Positions 22,878 to 34,895 of a stretch of 64,000 nt of DNA are shown here, one piece after another. This stretch comes from Hymenopus coronatus (taxonomy: Eukaryota; Arthropoda; Insecta; Mantodea; Hymenopodidae), in NCBI GenBank assembly GCA_030762935.1, contig CM060883.1, positions 53,342,001 to 53,406,000 on the forward strand, read 5' to 3'. Under the pieces are notes generated by a model. The model did no database searches. It worked only from the letters and a program-made list of their open reading frames with translations, and was not told where the DNA came from. Position numbers and translations under genes: made by a program. Each line of letters starts with the position of its first letter. Position 1 is the first letter of the stretch.

Positions 22878-23777
22878 ATGTGTTCCATTCACATACATTT
22901 CTCTACCTATTTTGGAAACAAACTATTCTTACAAAAGATTATTCTGTATCTACATCATGCTAATCCAAATAAGCATCAGGAGAAATTATCTTATTACTTG
23001 CTTCTTTCTAAGTAGGTAAATAAGGGAATAACTAGGCAATAGCAATAGTCAAATCTTTGAAAAGTTTGTCCCAATGTGAAGAGTTGAAGTAAAACACAAG
23101 GGAGATGAAACAAAAGAAAAAACGTTTCAGGAAAGTTACGAAGTTTAAAATTGAAACCAATAAACAGAAATCTCTAAAAAAACCGTCAACGCTACAAAAA
23201 AGTACATGAACTTAATTACGTATTTTAACGAGGTCTACATTTGTTGTGTAGAAAGGTTTTGTTAATCTCTTACGGTTTACCAGTTGTGCAAACTGCATCA
23301 AAATTTATCCGGAATGGAGAAGTCTTCAGTGGCCATTAGCACAAAATTCAAGATATACGTTTTATTTGTGATATACACATATTAAATGTATTATTATTTA
23401 ATCCAAATCGTTAGTCATTTTTTAGAAAAACAAAAATTTTAAAAATGTTTGCGTGAAAAGGGCAGTTTGGAGTGAGGGATTTTGTTGAAACTCTTCTTGT
23501 CACATCCTAATAAGTTACTAAACTTGATTAACAAGTTGGTATTTAACGGTATTTTCGTTTTTGAGCCGTGCTGTCCATAGGGATAGGCGTACGCGCGCCC
23601 GCGCACATATACACACAAACATACACTCGCAGATCCTTTTTCCAAAAATACTATTTTTGACTCCGGGGAACTCAAAACATATTTCCGGTAAAATTTTGGC
23701 ATAGATTTTTTTTGGGGGGAGGATAAATACAATACATTCTCTATTTATATTTGCATAGCGTGTGTAGAGAATGCGTA
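22878..23777 (+). mobile_element. PT element, diverged
   Basis: Starts GTGTTCCATTCACATACATT. The (CA)n block has become GC-rich purine-pyrimidine sequence (TACGCGCGCCCGCGCACAT at about 23590). The terminal palindrome is weak (CTCTATTTATATTTGC ... GTGTGTAGAGAATG). Confidence 0.85.
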
Positions 23778-23984
23778 TATAAAATTGTGTTTGAAACAAT
23801 GATAATAGGTAACATTTTAATTAAGATTAACTTATTTGTTTCGATAACTTTAATGAGTACTATTTAGTAATATTTATTCTGTAGAATAATGGATGTAAGG
23901 AATTTTTAAATGTATAAATGATAAAGATTTGGAATATATACCCTGACTTGAGAAATTAGGTGCCAGTGTAAGATATTGCAGATT

Positions 23985-25115
23985 TTTATTTTAGTAGTTT
24001 CTCTTGCACGTATGTGCAATGTACATAGTGGAAAGGGATACCAAAATTGCATTGGAAAACTTGTTTTAGGGCTCTCTGTATCCAAAAATAGTATTTTTAG
24101 AAAAAGGTCCATGTATGTATATGTGTCTTTGGATAGCGGAACTCAAAAACCAAATATCGGTTAAACACGAAGCTTGGTATTTAATTTCAGCATGTAACAC
24201 GAATGTATTCAGGAAAATTTCCCACCCTTAGCTACCCTTTCCTTGGAACATTTTTTTAAAACTTTGATTTTATTAAAATGGTTCTAACGATTCGTTAAAA
24301 TAATACAGGCGTAATATTTTCTAAAACAAAATGTATATTTTGAATGGGAATAGCCTCTGAAGACCTCTCCAATCTGAATGACATTTGTATAAATTTTGTA
24401 TAACTGGTAAAACGTAAGATAAAAGCAAAAACTTTCTAGTTACATAAAATATTTAGACCTTAAAAATACCAAATTTATGTCGTATAACTTTTTGCTGTAG
24501 AGTTAACTGTTTCAGAGATATTCCTGTTATTGGTATCAGTTTTAAGCTACTTAAACTTTTCTCAAACGCGAAGTTATTTCTTTTTTATCTCGCTTTTGTA
24601 TACAACTAGAAAACAAAGAAAACCGAATTTCAACTGTTTCATATAGTGACCGGCTTTTAAAATATTTGACTATTGCTGTAGCCTGGTGTATCGTCTTTTT
24701 TTATTGTTTCATTTATATAGCCCCCTTTAACATCTAAGGTCATATCGGGGGCTTTGCACTTGAAATAACTCGTTGTCAGTAAGTTTAAATCATTTTGTTT
24801 TCTGAAAGCACACACACATATTCACTCTCACGTACATACTTCCAGACTCTGTGGGGGATAGGGAATAATTCTGACTAAAGAAAATTTCCCCGCCCCAGCC
24901 GGAATCGAACCCGGGACCTCCGGATGAGAATTCTGCTCGCTGACCACTCAAGGTGTATTTTCTTGTTTCCTTTCTACTTACAGAGAAGCAAGTAATAAGG
25001 TCAATTCTGCTAATGTTTATCTCGATTAGTATGGTGTAGATAAAAGAACAGTTAGAGAGAGCCATGTGAATGGAACACATCCGGTTTTTTTGTTTTTAGT
25101 ACGTGTAGAGAAAGT
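23985..25115 (-). mobile_element. PT element interrupted by a SINE
   Basis: The left part runs from the diverged palindromic end to CTGTAGCCTGGTGTAT at 24691, and the right part resumes at 24952 with the expected CCTTTCTACTTAC segment. It ends GAGAGCCATGTGAATGGAAC, followed by a short palindromic-end remnant GTACGTGTAGAGAAAGTA at 25100-25115. Confidence 0.85.
24692..24951 (-). mobile_element. SINE-H, tRNA-derived, inserted in a PT element
   Basis: In the minus orientation there is a tRNA-like head (complement of GGAATCGAACCCGGGACC), a middle with (TG)n, and a tail with GATATGACCTTAGATGTTAA, GGGGGCTATATAAATG and an A-run. The 7-mer GGTGTAT at 24685-24691 and 24952-24958 flanks it, and removing the insert restores PT consensus, so this is a real target-site duplication. 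Confidence 0.85.
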
Positions 25116-25611
25116 AAAATAGAAGCTGCAAGGTGGTAGATGATCATTGTGTCACCATTAAAAGTGCTAGACTGTCTGTTATACGTCTGGTTTAGAATAT
25201 ATGTAACTTGCATGCGATTAGTAATTCTGTTAGTAACTTTTGAACCTAATATGAAAGTGCCGACACTCAGACATGACACTAGAAATAGGTAACTTAATTA
25301 CCTCAGGCTAACCGCCATATTATCCTGCCTCCCTCTCTCTCACTGTAGTGTTTATACTTAAAACAACCCTTTATGAAAAGCCTGTGGGGAAGTAACTCGT
25401 ACTATGGTCATAAAAAAGCAGAGAAGAAAAAATATTTTCCATCCTGCGCTTTTGTGCGTTTCTGTTTCTGTGAGGCATCCATTAAGTTGGGTTAATCCGT
25501 ATTCTGCTGGCATATATCCCCTTTTGCCCTTAATAATTATAACCCTGACTTATGTCCCTAGGACCTCTAAAGTTCCATGGATACGCATTAGGGTTGAGAA
25601 TGAAAAATCTT
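25116..25611. other. No recognisable content
   Basis: Nothing supported. Confidence 0.5.
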
Positions 25612-26453
25612 ATGTGTCCCTTCATATAACTTTCTCTAGCTGTTACGAAACAAACTTTTCTTATTAAAGGTTATTCTTTTATCCACATTATGCCAATCGA
25701 GATAAACGTTATTTAGTAGAATTGGGCTTATTGCTAGTTTTTTGTCAGTAGAAGGGAAATAACAGAATACACTAGGCTAAAGCGGTATTCAATTTTTTTA
25801 AAAGCCGATCACTATGTAAAATAATTGAAATTCTGTTACCTTTGCTTGGTGAAAGTAAACAATGGAGAAAGAAAACTTTAAAACTGATACAAATAACGCA
25901 GAATATCTCGGAAACGGTTAACTCTACATAAAAATTTATGTGACATAAACTGTTGTGTTTTTGTATAGTAAGTTTAATTTCTATTTAATCTCTTACGTTT
26001 TACCGGTTACATAAAAGTTACACGAAAGTCATCCAGAGTAAAGAAATTTTCAGAGACTATTTCATTTGTCATGGAAATGTCGTAAACATATAGCATTTTA
26101 ATCAAAACTGTTAGAGCCATTTTTGAGAAAAATTAACACTTTCGAAAAAATTTCCATAAAAAGGGTATTTGGGGGTAGGGAAAATTTCCTTAAGATCTTC
26201 GTGTCATATTTTTGGAAGGTGCTGAACTTAAATACCAAGCTTGATATTTAACTGAATTTTCGTTTTTGAGTTATGCCCCTCCACACACTCTCTCTTACAC
26301 ACGTACATAGACGTTTTTCTAAAAATGCTTTTTTAAAGAATCGGAGGATCTTAGACATGTATTTCCGCTGAAATCTTGATATTGATCTTTTGGGTGGAAT
26401 ACAATACCTTCGCTATCTACGATGTACATTGTACATAAGCGCTAGAGAAAGTA
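25612..26453 (+). mobile_element. PT element, full body
   Basis: Preceded by AAAAATCTTATGTGT, a flank seen beside several copies. The body is complete. The terminal palindrome carries ATGTACATTGTACAT at about 26423 and ends GCTAGAGAAAGTAAA. Confidence 0.85.
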
Positions 26454-27209
26454 AATTTTTGATTTCACATTCACATGACATTTCCCATCCTCTGTCATTT
26501 ATTAGATAAAAGCTCTTCTTACGAAACCCTATTTTTCTGTTTAATTTATATTAATCAAAAAGAAACTTTATAGTAACAACTACATTAAACATTTATTTAT
26601 AGATACAAAAGAGATGGCAATGGCGACATGTTTAAAAACTGGACGCTACATATTAGCCTTAAATTTCCATATTCTTTCTATATAATCACGAAAAATAAAT
26701 GGAAGTGCATAAGACTTATAAGAATGAAAATTAAGGAGCAATCAGAAGTAATAATAACGGGTATCTCATAAATTGAGACCGTTAATTAGCCTCGTCGTAA
26801 TAATTAAAATCATTCTATTAATTATGTAGATGTATATAAGTAAAGGAAGTTAAAATTTATTCATTTGTATACAAAGGAACCAAGAAGTCATAAGTTGACT
26901 TGAAAGCTACACAGAATCCTGACGCCAGACTGCAGAGAAAGATGAGAAGTTGCTTCTTTTGTGTGTCACGTACAATTTCCCTACACGGGGGCAGTCCAGT
27001 TTAAAACCCACGAGGGGCTTCTGCTTTATATTCGTAGTATCACGTGGTTATTATGACGTATTCTGAGAGATTCGCAATGGTTTTTGGGTCACGGTGGTGT
27101 CATTTTGGCGGACTTTCTAAGCAATCAGGAAGAAGCCACCATGATACCGTTTTTAGTATAAAAGAAGTATTGTTCGACACAATGAGGTCGTTTTGCTAAG
27201 AACTTGCCC
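26454..27209. other. No recognisable content
   Basis: AT-rich to about 26880, then mixed composition. No gene or repeat recognised. Confidence 0.55.
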
Positions 27210-27296
27210 GCGAGAGGTGAAATCTCGGTATCGAATTTTTTGGTGGACTACAATTCCTTCTCTACCCTTGTACCACATATTGTGGAGTGAAAGTAA
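27210..27296 (+). repeat. PT element fragment, palindromic end
   Basis: GAAATCTCGGTATCG then CTTCTCTACCCTTGTACCAC, ending AGTGAAAGTAAAA. Solo end with no body. Confidence 0.75.
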
Positions 27297-27299
27297 AAA

Positions 27300-27640
27300 T
27301 GTGTTTTTTTTTTAATTCAAGGTGTCTCAAAACTTGTATTCACTCTGAGATCTCGATATAATTTTTGATAGTGTTTAACGCCCGCGTTTACTACTTGTGA
27401 CGCTGCAGGCGATAATACTGATGATACATGGAATGCGATGGTGCGGGAAATGGGCAAACCCGGAGAAAACCCTTGCCTGCAACATCACAAATCCCACATA
27501 CTGTCGCCTGGGATTGAATCCGGACCGCCTTGGTGAGAAGCGAGTGGACTAATTACTGGGCCACGGCGCCGCCCATCAAATTTTGTGTGGAAGTGCAACA
27601 CTTTCTCTACTTGCTATAGGTAAGCAGTAGAGAAAGCAAA
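27300..27640 (+). repeat. PT element fragment split by a SINE-A
   Basis: Starts TTAATTCAAGGTGTCTC. Interrupted at about 27358-27575, it resumes ATCAAATTTTGTGTGG and ends in a hairpin at 27601-27636 with arms CTTTCTCTACTTGCT and AGCAGTAGAGAAAG. Confidence 0.75.
27358..27575 (-). mobile_element. SINE-A inserted in a PT fragment
   Basis: Minus-orientation tail GTGTTTAACGCCCGCG, central domain CCCGGAGAAAACCC, and tRNA-like head GGGATTGAATCCGG. The A-run is lost, and no clear target duplication can be read. Confidence 0.82.
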
Positions 27641-28239
27641 AGATGGTAAAGAAAATTACAAACCACAACTCTTAAAACTGTTCGGTACGATCAAAGACAA
27701 GAAAACCATTTAAACACAAAAATAAATTAATGCGAACTATTGGAAAATTAGTAATTGCTAGTTTGCAATATAGAAGCAAGCACTGATATAGTTTAAATGG
27801 TGGTTATTTTTAATAGAACACTTTTATTTACAGCTGTCGCTCTTTTAAATTATTTTTCACTTAGTTATTATCGCTTTAAATTCTACAATACCTTTAGGCG
27901 TTTAATTCAAAGCACTTGATGAAAATAGTTCGCGAATACTAAATAGATGGCATTTGGAGTTGCCTACTATCTATAATTTTGAAAAACTGCAAAATAACAA
28001 ATGCATGTATGATTTATATGTCAACAATTTTAAAAAGTGATCAATAAAAAGTAAGGAATCATCAGTAAAAGTGTTACTTATTACTTTAAACACTCGCTTA
28101 GCTACTAATTTACATAAAATATAACACAATATCAGAAAATTAAAAGAAAATACAAAGGATATTTTAAAAACTTGAGTTATAATTGTAGGTATGAAACATT
28201 TATTGCATATAAATTTATTTTAAAAACAAGGTAGAGGAT
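27641..28239. other. AT-rich, nothing recognised
   Basis: Probably contains the decayed flank of the adjacent hAT element, but I found no terminal inverted repeat. Confidence 0.5.
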
Positions 28240-29950
28240 TTTACTTTTGCAATTTTGAATTGCAGCTAACAATAAAAACTTGGCGGAGATGATCAAACAA
28301 AAATTACTATTATCTGCCAGTAATGACTTATAAATGGAACGTTCCTCTTTACTTCAACGGAAACAATTGGAGCATACTGAAAGCAAGCAACGGTCATCAA
28401 CAGAAAAATATTCACCAGACAAAGCTCTGCCAATTGAACACAACCTTTGTCTATCACCTTCATTTTATTGACACTACATCATTCACTTTAATATATGCAC
28501 GACTCAAATCAATTCACAAAAATATACACTATTTGTAACTGTTCCACTAATGTCACTTGGGATTTTTCCAGAGAAGTTATGGCATCAGGAAGGAATCCAA
28601 AATTCACATTGCTGTAAGAAAGTTTACCTGAAATTTCTTTATCAGCCAACCTTCTTGCGCTATTTTTATTGACACAGACTTAGTATTATCGAATGAATCA
28701 ACCACTTTCTTTACGTCGAAATTATTGTAATAACTGCAAGCCTCAAGCCATGTTCTCCATCTAGTCAAAAGAGGTGGAAAAGAGCAATTGCATTTCTGGA
28801 GCTTCTGTTTTGAATGTTACAATTCGAGAAGGGGCTTTCAAGAACGCTTTCTTCATGCATCCAATTAATTTATCCATGTCAGAAAAAATTGCACATTTTT
28901 CTCAGCAACCCGGTGTAATGAGTGGTCTAGATATGTGACATGGACCATCTTTGGATAAAGTATACTTAAAGAAGCAGCAGATTTCGTCATGTAGGGTGCT
29001 GCGTCTCTTATAAAAAGCAATACATTGGAATACAAAATCCCATCAAGCCAAAGTATTCTCAATGCGTGGTCAAATACTATGCTGATCGTTGAGTAGTTGA
29101 CTTTGTCCAGCTGCTCACAATGTAGTAATTGTTCACCAGAGCTGTGCGCTTCTGGACCTACCACAATAACATTCGCTGAATAGTCGCCCTCCGTGGTGTA
29201 ATGGTTACCATGCTAACTTCATATACCCAAGGTCGCGGGTTCAAACGATGGATTTTTTCGGGCGTAAAAATCCTTAGCATGGCTTCCTTCGGAAGGGAAG
29301 TAAAGCTGTGGGTCCCGTGTCGTAGATTTACGGCACGTAAAAGAACCTCAATCCTGATAAGAGAGGCCTCTGAGCAAAATTAAGCGATCTTTCACGCCCA
29401 ATATAGAATGGGACGCTGAGAACCAAAGCTAAAGAGCGTCCATAAATAACAGGCCATTTCATTTCGCTGAATAACGACCTACAGAGTATGCTTTTTCGTC
29501 CATACAATCCGTTCTCTTATTTGTTACGAAGTTGCATTGCAGCACCTACATAGATATGTTCTTCTCAATGTGCTGGTATCTGCAATTAATTTTCGGGTCT
29601 CCTCTTCTAAGAAAGTGTGCACCTTAGGATGATTCAACTTGAGAAGTGGAATATCGGCGGATAAAACTGCTTCACACAATTTCTCACAAAATGATGAAAA
29701 TGTTGAACGAGTTTTCAGAGGCATCTGCTGTAAATTTACATAGGATTAATTTTCAAGTCGCTGCAGACCACGTTTATGTTTCTCCCGTGACATATGTTGT
29801 TCTAACGTAAACGCTTTTTTCAGCAGCCACTCTCACATCACAGATCTTGCGGAATAAAATATAACCGTCCATGGAAAAAATATTTTCTTCACATTCTGAA
29901 ACAAATATCTTTAATTTAACACTATTACTTACCTTTATTTTAGGCATTAT
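28240..29950 (-). pseudogene. hAT transposase pseudogene, N- to C-terminus, split by a SINE
   Basis: Minus-strand order: start MPKIKVSNSVKLKIFV at about 29947, with a BED-like zinc finger whose expected CxxC is altered to RxIC. A frameshift follows. Then TRSTFSSFCEKLCEAV, LLKLNHPKVHTFLEE and DTSTLRRTYL (29720-29540). After the SINE come SSGEQLLHCEQLDKVNYST, FIRDAAPYM with the second catalytic-type Asp, and LYPKMVHVTYLDHSLHRVAE, where a usual Cys is Tyr (29160-28885). LLTRWRTWLEAC, YYNNFDVKKVVDSFDN follow near 28780-28680, and the dimerisation motif YAPIVSVEVKR is near 28370. Stops and shifts are frequent, so it is inactive. Same clade as the 13.8-kb element. hAT transposases cut and paste DNA flanked by short TIRs; I could not find this copy's TIRs. 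Confidence 0.85.
29183..29462 (+). mobile_element. SINE-C inserted in the hAT transposase
   Basis: Intact head CCCTCCGTGGTGTAATGG with box B CGGGTTCAAAC, body CGTAAAAATCCTTAGCATGG, and the GGCCATTTCATT end. The 11-mer TTCGCTGAATA occurs at 29172-29182 and 29463-29473, a perfect target duplication. The transposase reading continues on both sides, so the SINE is younger than the hAT element. Confidence 0.9.
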
Positions 29951-30569
29951 GCTCTTATGGTGTTCGTACAATGGACGGTTAGGAACAATTGACCTCGCTT
30001 AATAGTACACTAAGCCGGATTACCGTGTGGTAGTTATTTCCTGGGAGTGTCGGAAAGTCCATTATACACATTCCTTGAAAAATAAGGGTAGGAGCTAGCA
30101 AGCTACTTAATTCCAAAAAAATTGATTGACAAGAAAAGTGCCGAGCTATAGTAAAAATCTTGAATCAAATACAAATAATCCAACAGCCTTATGGAAATGA
30201 CCTAAAAATTGCCCAAAATGCAAAAAATATGTCATAACAAATTTTTATTTAACCTGTTTTTCAATGTCATAAATTTTCATATGTACAAGAAATGTTTCAA
30301 CCTTCATAGGAAAAAGATGCAAAATCATTAAATTCCGCGCCTTGTGATCTGCTTTAATTTGTTGTTTTTCATAGCTTTAAAGTTTCTAATTTTCAGCCTT
30401 CTTATCTGAGGGTCGAAATAATTATAATAGACTTAAAATATATCTGTTACGCTAGAGAAACCTGCGAAAATTCTGTTAGTGTCTCCGAATGCTAATGACA
30501 GAAACACAATGAGAACTTTAGAGTTCTTGAAATTTTCAGACCACAACAACAGATGGAATTCATGGCATT
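29951..30569. other. No recognisable content
   Basis: The 5' flank of the hAT pseudogene. No TAGGG-type terminal repeat like that of the 13.8-kb element is visible. Confidence 0.5.
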
Positions 30570-31425
30570 CTTACTTGCTGTGTAAACAAACTATTCTTAA
30601 AAATATTATGGCTCCATTTACTTCATGCTAATCAAGATAGAAATTAGCAGAAATGGAATTATTACTTGCTTCCATGTAATAAGCTAAAGCGATAGTCAAA
30701 TCTTATAAAAACTGTTGCAATGCGATGACTTGAAATTTTGTTCTATTTGTACGATCAGGAGGAAAACAAAAATTATATGAAACAATGACAACTTCCCGTT
30801 TGAGTAAAGTACAAGTATTTTAAAATTGAAGCCAATAGCAATAAATGTTTCAGAAATGGTTAACCTACAAAAACGTTCGTCTGAAATAAATTGTGTGATT
30901 TAACGAGATTTAATTTTTCTGTAGTGGTATTTTTTCTACCTTTTAATGGTTATGCAAAAGCCCTCCACAATAAAGAGACTTTCAGAGGCTAATCCCAGAA
31001 AATTTAAAATGTGTGTTTCATTTACCATGTAAATATCTTTAATATAATAACTATAATGTAATACTTTAATCAAAATCATTAGTAATTTTTGAGAACATTT
31101 AATATTTCAAAAAAGTTCCAAGAAAGGGAGAGTTTGTAGTGGGGCATTTCCTGAAAATGTGTGTGTCGCATCCTTGGAAGATACTTAACTTAAATAGGGC
31201 CCAAGTTTGGTACTTAAACCACTTTTCAGCTTTGACTTATGCTATTTACAAACACATACACAGAAAAACTCATATTTACCCGTACGGATATTTTTTCTAA
31301 AAATTATTTCTTTGTTTAACTTCAAAATACATACTTCCGGTGAAATGCTGTTATCGAAGTTTTGGATGGGATACAATATCTTTTCCACTTACTATTTGCT
31401 GTGTATACACGTGGTAGATAAAGCA
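30570..31425 (+). mobile_element. PT element, diverged
   Basis: Body markers CATGCTAATCAAGATAG and TTCAGAGGCTAATCCCAG are clear. The (CA)n block is short (CAAACACATACACAG). The terminal palindrome is degraded (CCACTTACTATTTGC ... ACGTGGTAGATAAAG). Confidence 0.8.
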
Positions 31426-32774
31426 ACATGAGTTACTCTGGCATTAATAAAGACCAGTTATTTGTGCACTTTTCCATAAACTTGGGGTTCATGAACAATG
31501 CTACTCATCCGGGGGGTTTACATTGACACTAACACCTGTTGAATTTAACCACGCCTCTCTACTACTAGGACATAGTCAAGTTTGTTTCGATACATTTGTC
31601 CTGCATTTCCGGTATGATATTCATACATGGCAGGACTTCTGTATCTGACGCCACGCTAACATAACTCTGGTATTAATCGTACAACCCTCCGCACTATACC
31701 TATTATTAACAGAAGCAAACGCCTATGTGCTGCGTCATAGACCCTTATTTACGGTATCTGTTACCCTATGAGATCGTTTGGCCCTCTGTGTAGATTTCTA
31801 AGTAATAAAGTCTCATTTTGGTTGTATTTAAATTGCTCGTAATAGCTAGTTATGATATAAGAGTTAAAAATGATGTTTTATGTTGTGAGCAGGAAGCTAC
31901 GAACATTACAAAATCATTTTAACACGTGTTTCACACACTAGTTTTTAAACAGTCCTTAATATGTATAGATAAATTATTAATTATTAAATTCTTTTTACCT
32001 TCTTTGTATCTGTGATGAGCATTGCAGCTTCGATATTCATAAATACCTTCTAGATGGGTATCTAGAGGGTGTTGTATTCATTTGTTTCTTCTTAGCCCCA
32101 TTACATTAATCGATTACTCACATCAAGTACAAGGTTGCCAACTCAAGGAATAGATCAACGCTATGAATTCAGGTGCATATATTACTGAGACAAATTAAAA
32201 TATGCCAGTATATTAACAGATATTGTGCCCGCCAAGAGAAATTATGATTTAAAACTGCATTATTATTGTAAATTCAAACCAAATCCAGACTGTTTAATAA
32301 ACAAACTGCAAATACAAAAAGCAATTGCGATGTTGGTAATAATGGAGTGACATAAACACTTCTTTTAACTCTTGTTGCTTGTGTTAAATATCCTGCTTTT
32401 ATTTCGAGCAGTCTAAAATAGTTTCCTTATCTGTTTTAGTTCTCTCATCTGTTTAGTTCTGCATTATCTTAATGCTTTTGTTTCAAAATCGAAAAATTCG
32501 GAGATGCGCATTTAGTTTAGTTCCCAGGTCTGAATATATTAAGTAATACCATAGTCAAGAATATTTATGTAAACGCTGCTTATTTGCAAACCTGTCGCCT
32601 TACATGCTGCCCTATTGCCACTTTTTCTTTCGCGAGATTGCATTCTGGACTGTTAAGAAGTACGAGAAAAGACTTTCAATATTTCCAGTATTTACCCGGT
32701 AACCCAAGCGCCGTATCTTAAATGTGCATATATCTTTTCCTTTCTGGTTAAAAGAGTTGCACAACTCAACAGGC
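31426..32774. other. No recognisable content
   Basis: Mixed composition, with a moderately GC-richer part at 31480-31760. No gene or repeat recognised. Confidence 0.55.
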
Positions 32775-32999
32775 CAATTTTAAACCACTCACCTCTTCCC
32801 AAGACGGGGCTCTATCCCAGGAGAACGGATGTCGGATTTGTGGTGGACAAAGCGGCACAGGGGCAGATTTCCTCCGAGTTCTCCGGTTACCCCGACATCT
32901 CATTCTACCGGTGCTCCACCTTCATTCCATGTATCGTCACCGTCACCGACTGCGGTGCCATATGTTGTAAAAGAGCGGGCGTTGAACACCATAAAACAT
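32775..32999 (+). mobile_element. SINE-A, 5'-truncated or diverged head
   Basis: Starts inside the tRNA-like head (AAACCACTCACCTCTTCCC, CTCTATCCC). The central domain TTTCCTCCGAGTTCTCCGG and tail GTAAAAGAGCGGGCGTTG follow. The tail merges into the AAACATCTTATGTGTTCC flank of the next PT copy. Confidence 0.85.
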
Positions 33000-33001
33000 C
33001 T

Positions 33002-33750
33002 TATGTGTTCCATTCACATGACTTTCTCTGCATCGCTGTAACAAATTATTATTAAAAGCACATTTTCTGTGTACTTTATGATAATCGAGATAAGCATTAG
33101 CAGAAATTGTCTTAATTACTTGCTTCCTTGTAAGTAGAACGAAAACGGGGAATAAACTAGGCTAAAACGATAGTCAAACCTTTTAAAAACCTGCTTCCAT
33201 GTGGATTAATCCGTTTCTATGCAGGGCCAGGATCAAATAACAAGAAATATTTCATAAATAATTAATTCCACGAAAAAAACGTATATGACATAAATTGTGT
33301 GTTTTAACGTGATCTACATTTTTATATAGTCAGTTTTTGTCTATCTCTTACGGTTTACAGCTAAGCAAAATTCAGCAAAATTAATTCGGAATAAAGAGGT
33401 CTTCAGAGGCTATTCCCAGAAAGTTCAAAATCGTTAGCCATGACATTTTTTTTTTCCATATAAAGGGTACTTTTGGGGAGTTTTTCTCAAAAGCTTCGTG
33501 TCATACCCCTGGAAGATGCTAGAACTTAAATATCAAGTTTGATATTTTACCTGCTTTTCGTTTTCGAGTTGCCGTGTTCACAGACATACGGACACACGAA
33601 CACAAGGACACACACGGACCTTTTTCTACAAATTCTTTTTTTGATACAGAGGACCCTAAAACACATATTTCCAGTGAAACCTCGGTAACGAATTTTTGGG
33701 TGGAGTACAATATCTTCTCTATACACTATGTACATAAGTAGAGAAAGTAA
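33002..33750 (+). mobile_element. PT element
   Basis: Starts GTTCCATTCACATGACTTTC. The body is shortened near 33425, where the block around AATCGTTAG is joined to CATGACATTTTT. Ends CTATACACTATGTACATAAG then TAGAGAAAGTAAAAC. Confidence 0.87.
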
Positions 33751-33944
33751 AACATCTTGAGCCACTTCGTCCTACATAATTGGTTATCAGCAAAAACGAC
33801 TGCTGAGGCACTTCCTAGATTGTACTAGACTGTAAGGTCCGTGATTATAAGCAACAACAGTGTAAACTGACCATGCGTTTACACTTTAGTTATAGAGGAT
33901 TGATAAATGATATTAATGTTATTATTGCACTTAGTTCCCTAAAA

Positions 33945-34035
33945 CCATTTTACTTTCTCTACCACTAAAGTGGAAGTATTGTGTTCCACCCAAAAATTCC
34001 ATACCAAATTTCACGGGAAACACAAAATTTAAAAC
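33945..34035 (-). repeat. PT element fragment, palindromic end
   Basis: TTTTACTTTCTCTACCACT followed by the paired AAAGTGG, then CACCCAAAAATTCCATACC. Lies 3 bp before another PT copy in the same orientation. Confidence 0.75.
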
Positions 34036-34038
34036 AAT

Positions 34039-34895
34039 TTTTACTTTCTCTATACGTACTATGTACATAGTGTATAGAGAAGGTATTGTAACGCACCCAA
34101 AAATTCGATACCGAATTTCACCGGAAATACATGTTTTGAGACCCCCTGAATCCAAAAAAGTAATTTTTAGAAAGATGTCCGTGTGTGTACAGCATAGCTC
34201 AAAAACAAAGACCGTTAAATACCAAACTTGGTATTTAAGTTTAGTATCTTCCAAGGATGCGACACGAAGATTTTCAAGAAAATCCCCCACCCCCAACTAC
34301 CCTTTACATGGAACTTTTTTCGAAAATTTTGATTTTCTCAAAAATGGCTCTAACGATTTTGATTAAAGTATCGTATATTAAAGATATTTACCTGACCAAT
34401 ATCATGTATATCTAGAATATTCTGGGAATAGCCTATGAAGACTACCTTATTCCAGATGAATTTTACGAAATTTTGCATACTGCCTAACCGTAAGAAATGG
34501 ACAAAAACTTACCACACAAAAAATGTAGAGCACATTAAAACACGCAATTTATGTTATATACATTTTTTTTCGAGGAGTTGATCGTTTTTGAGATATTCCT
34601 TGTTTTTGGTTTCAGCTTTGAAAAACTTGTACTTTTCTCATACAGGAATTTGTGAACTTGTGTCTACACAAAGGTACTTCAGTCACATAGTAACCAACTT
34701 TTGACTATCACTTTAACCTATGGTACTCCCTTATTTCGCTTCTACTTAAGGAAGCAAGTAATACGACTATTTCAACTAATTGTTTCTCGATTAGCATGAA
34801 GTATATAGAAAATAAGCTTATTAACAATAATTTGTTACACAGAAGTAGAGAAAGTCATTTAATGGAACACATCAGATTTTTTTAGAAGGGTTTGT
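34039..34895 (-). mobile_element. PT element, one of the best preserved copies
   Basis: Clean palindrome CTCTATACGTACTATG then TACATAGTGTATAGAG (34048-34079). Full body, ending GTAGAGAAAGTCATTTAATG and ACACATCAGATTTTTT. Useful as a family reference. Confidence 0.9.
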
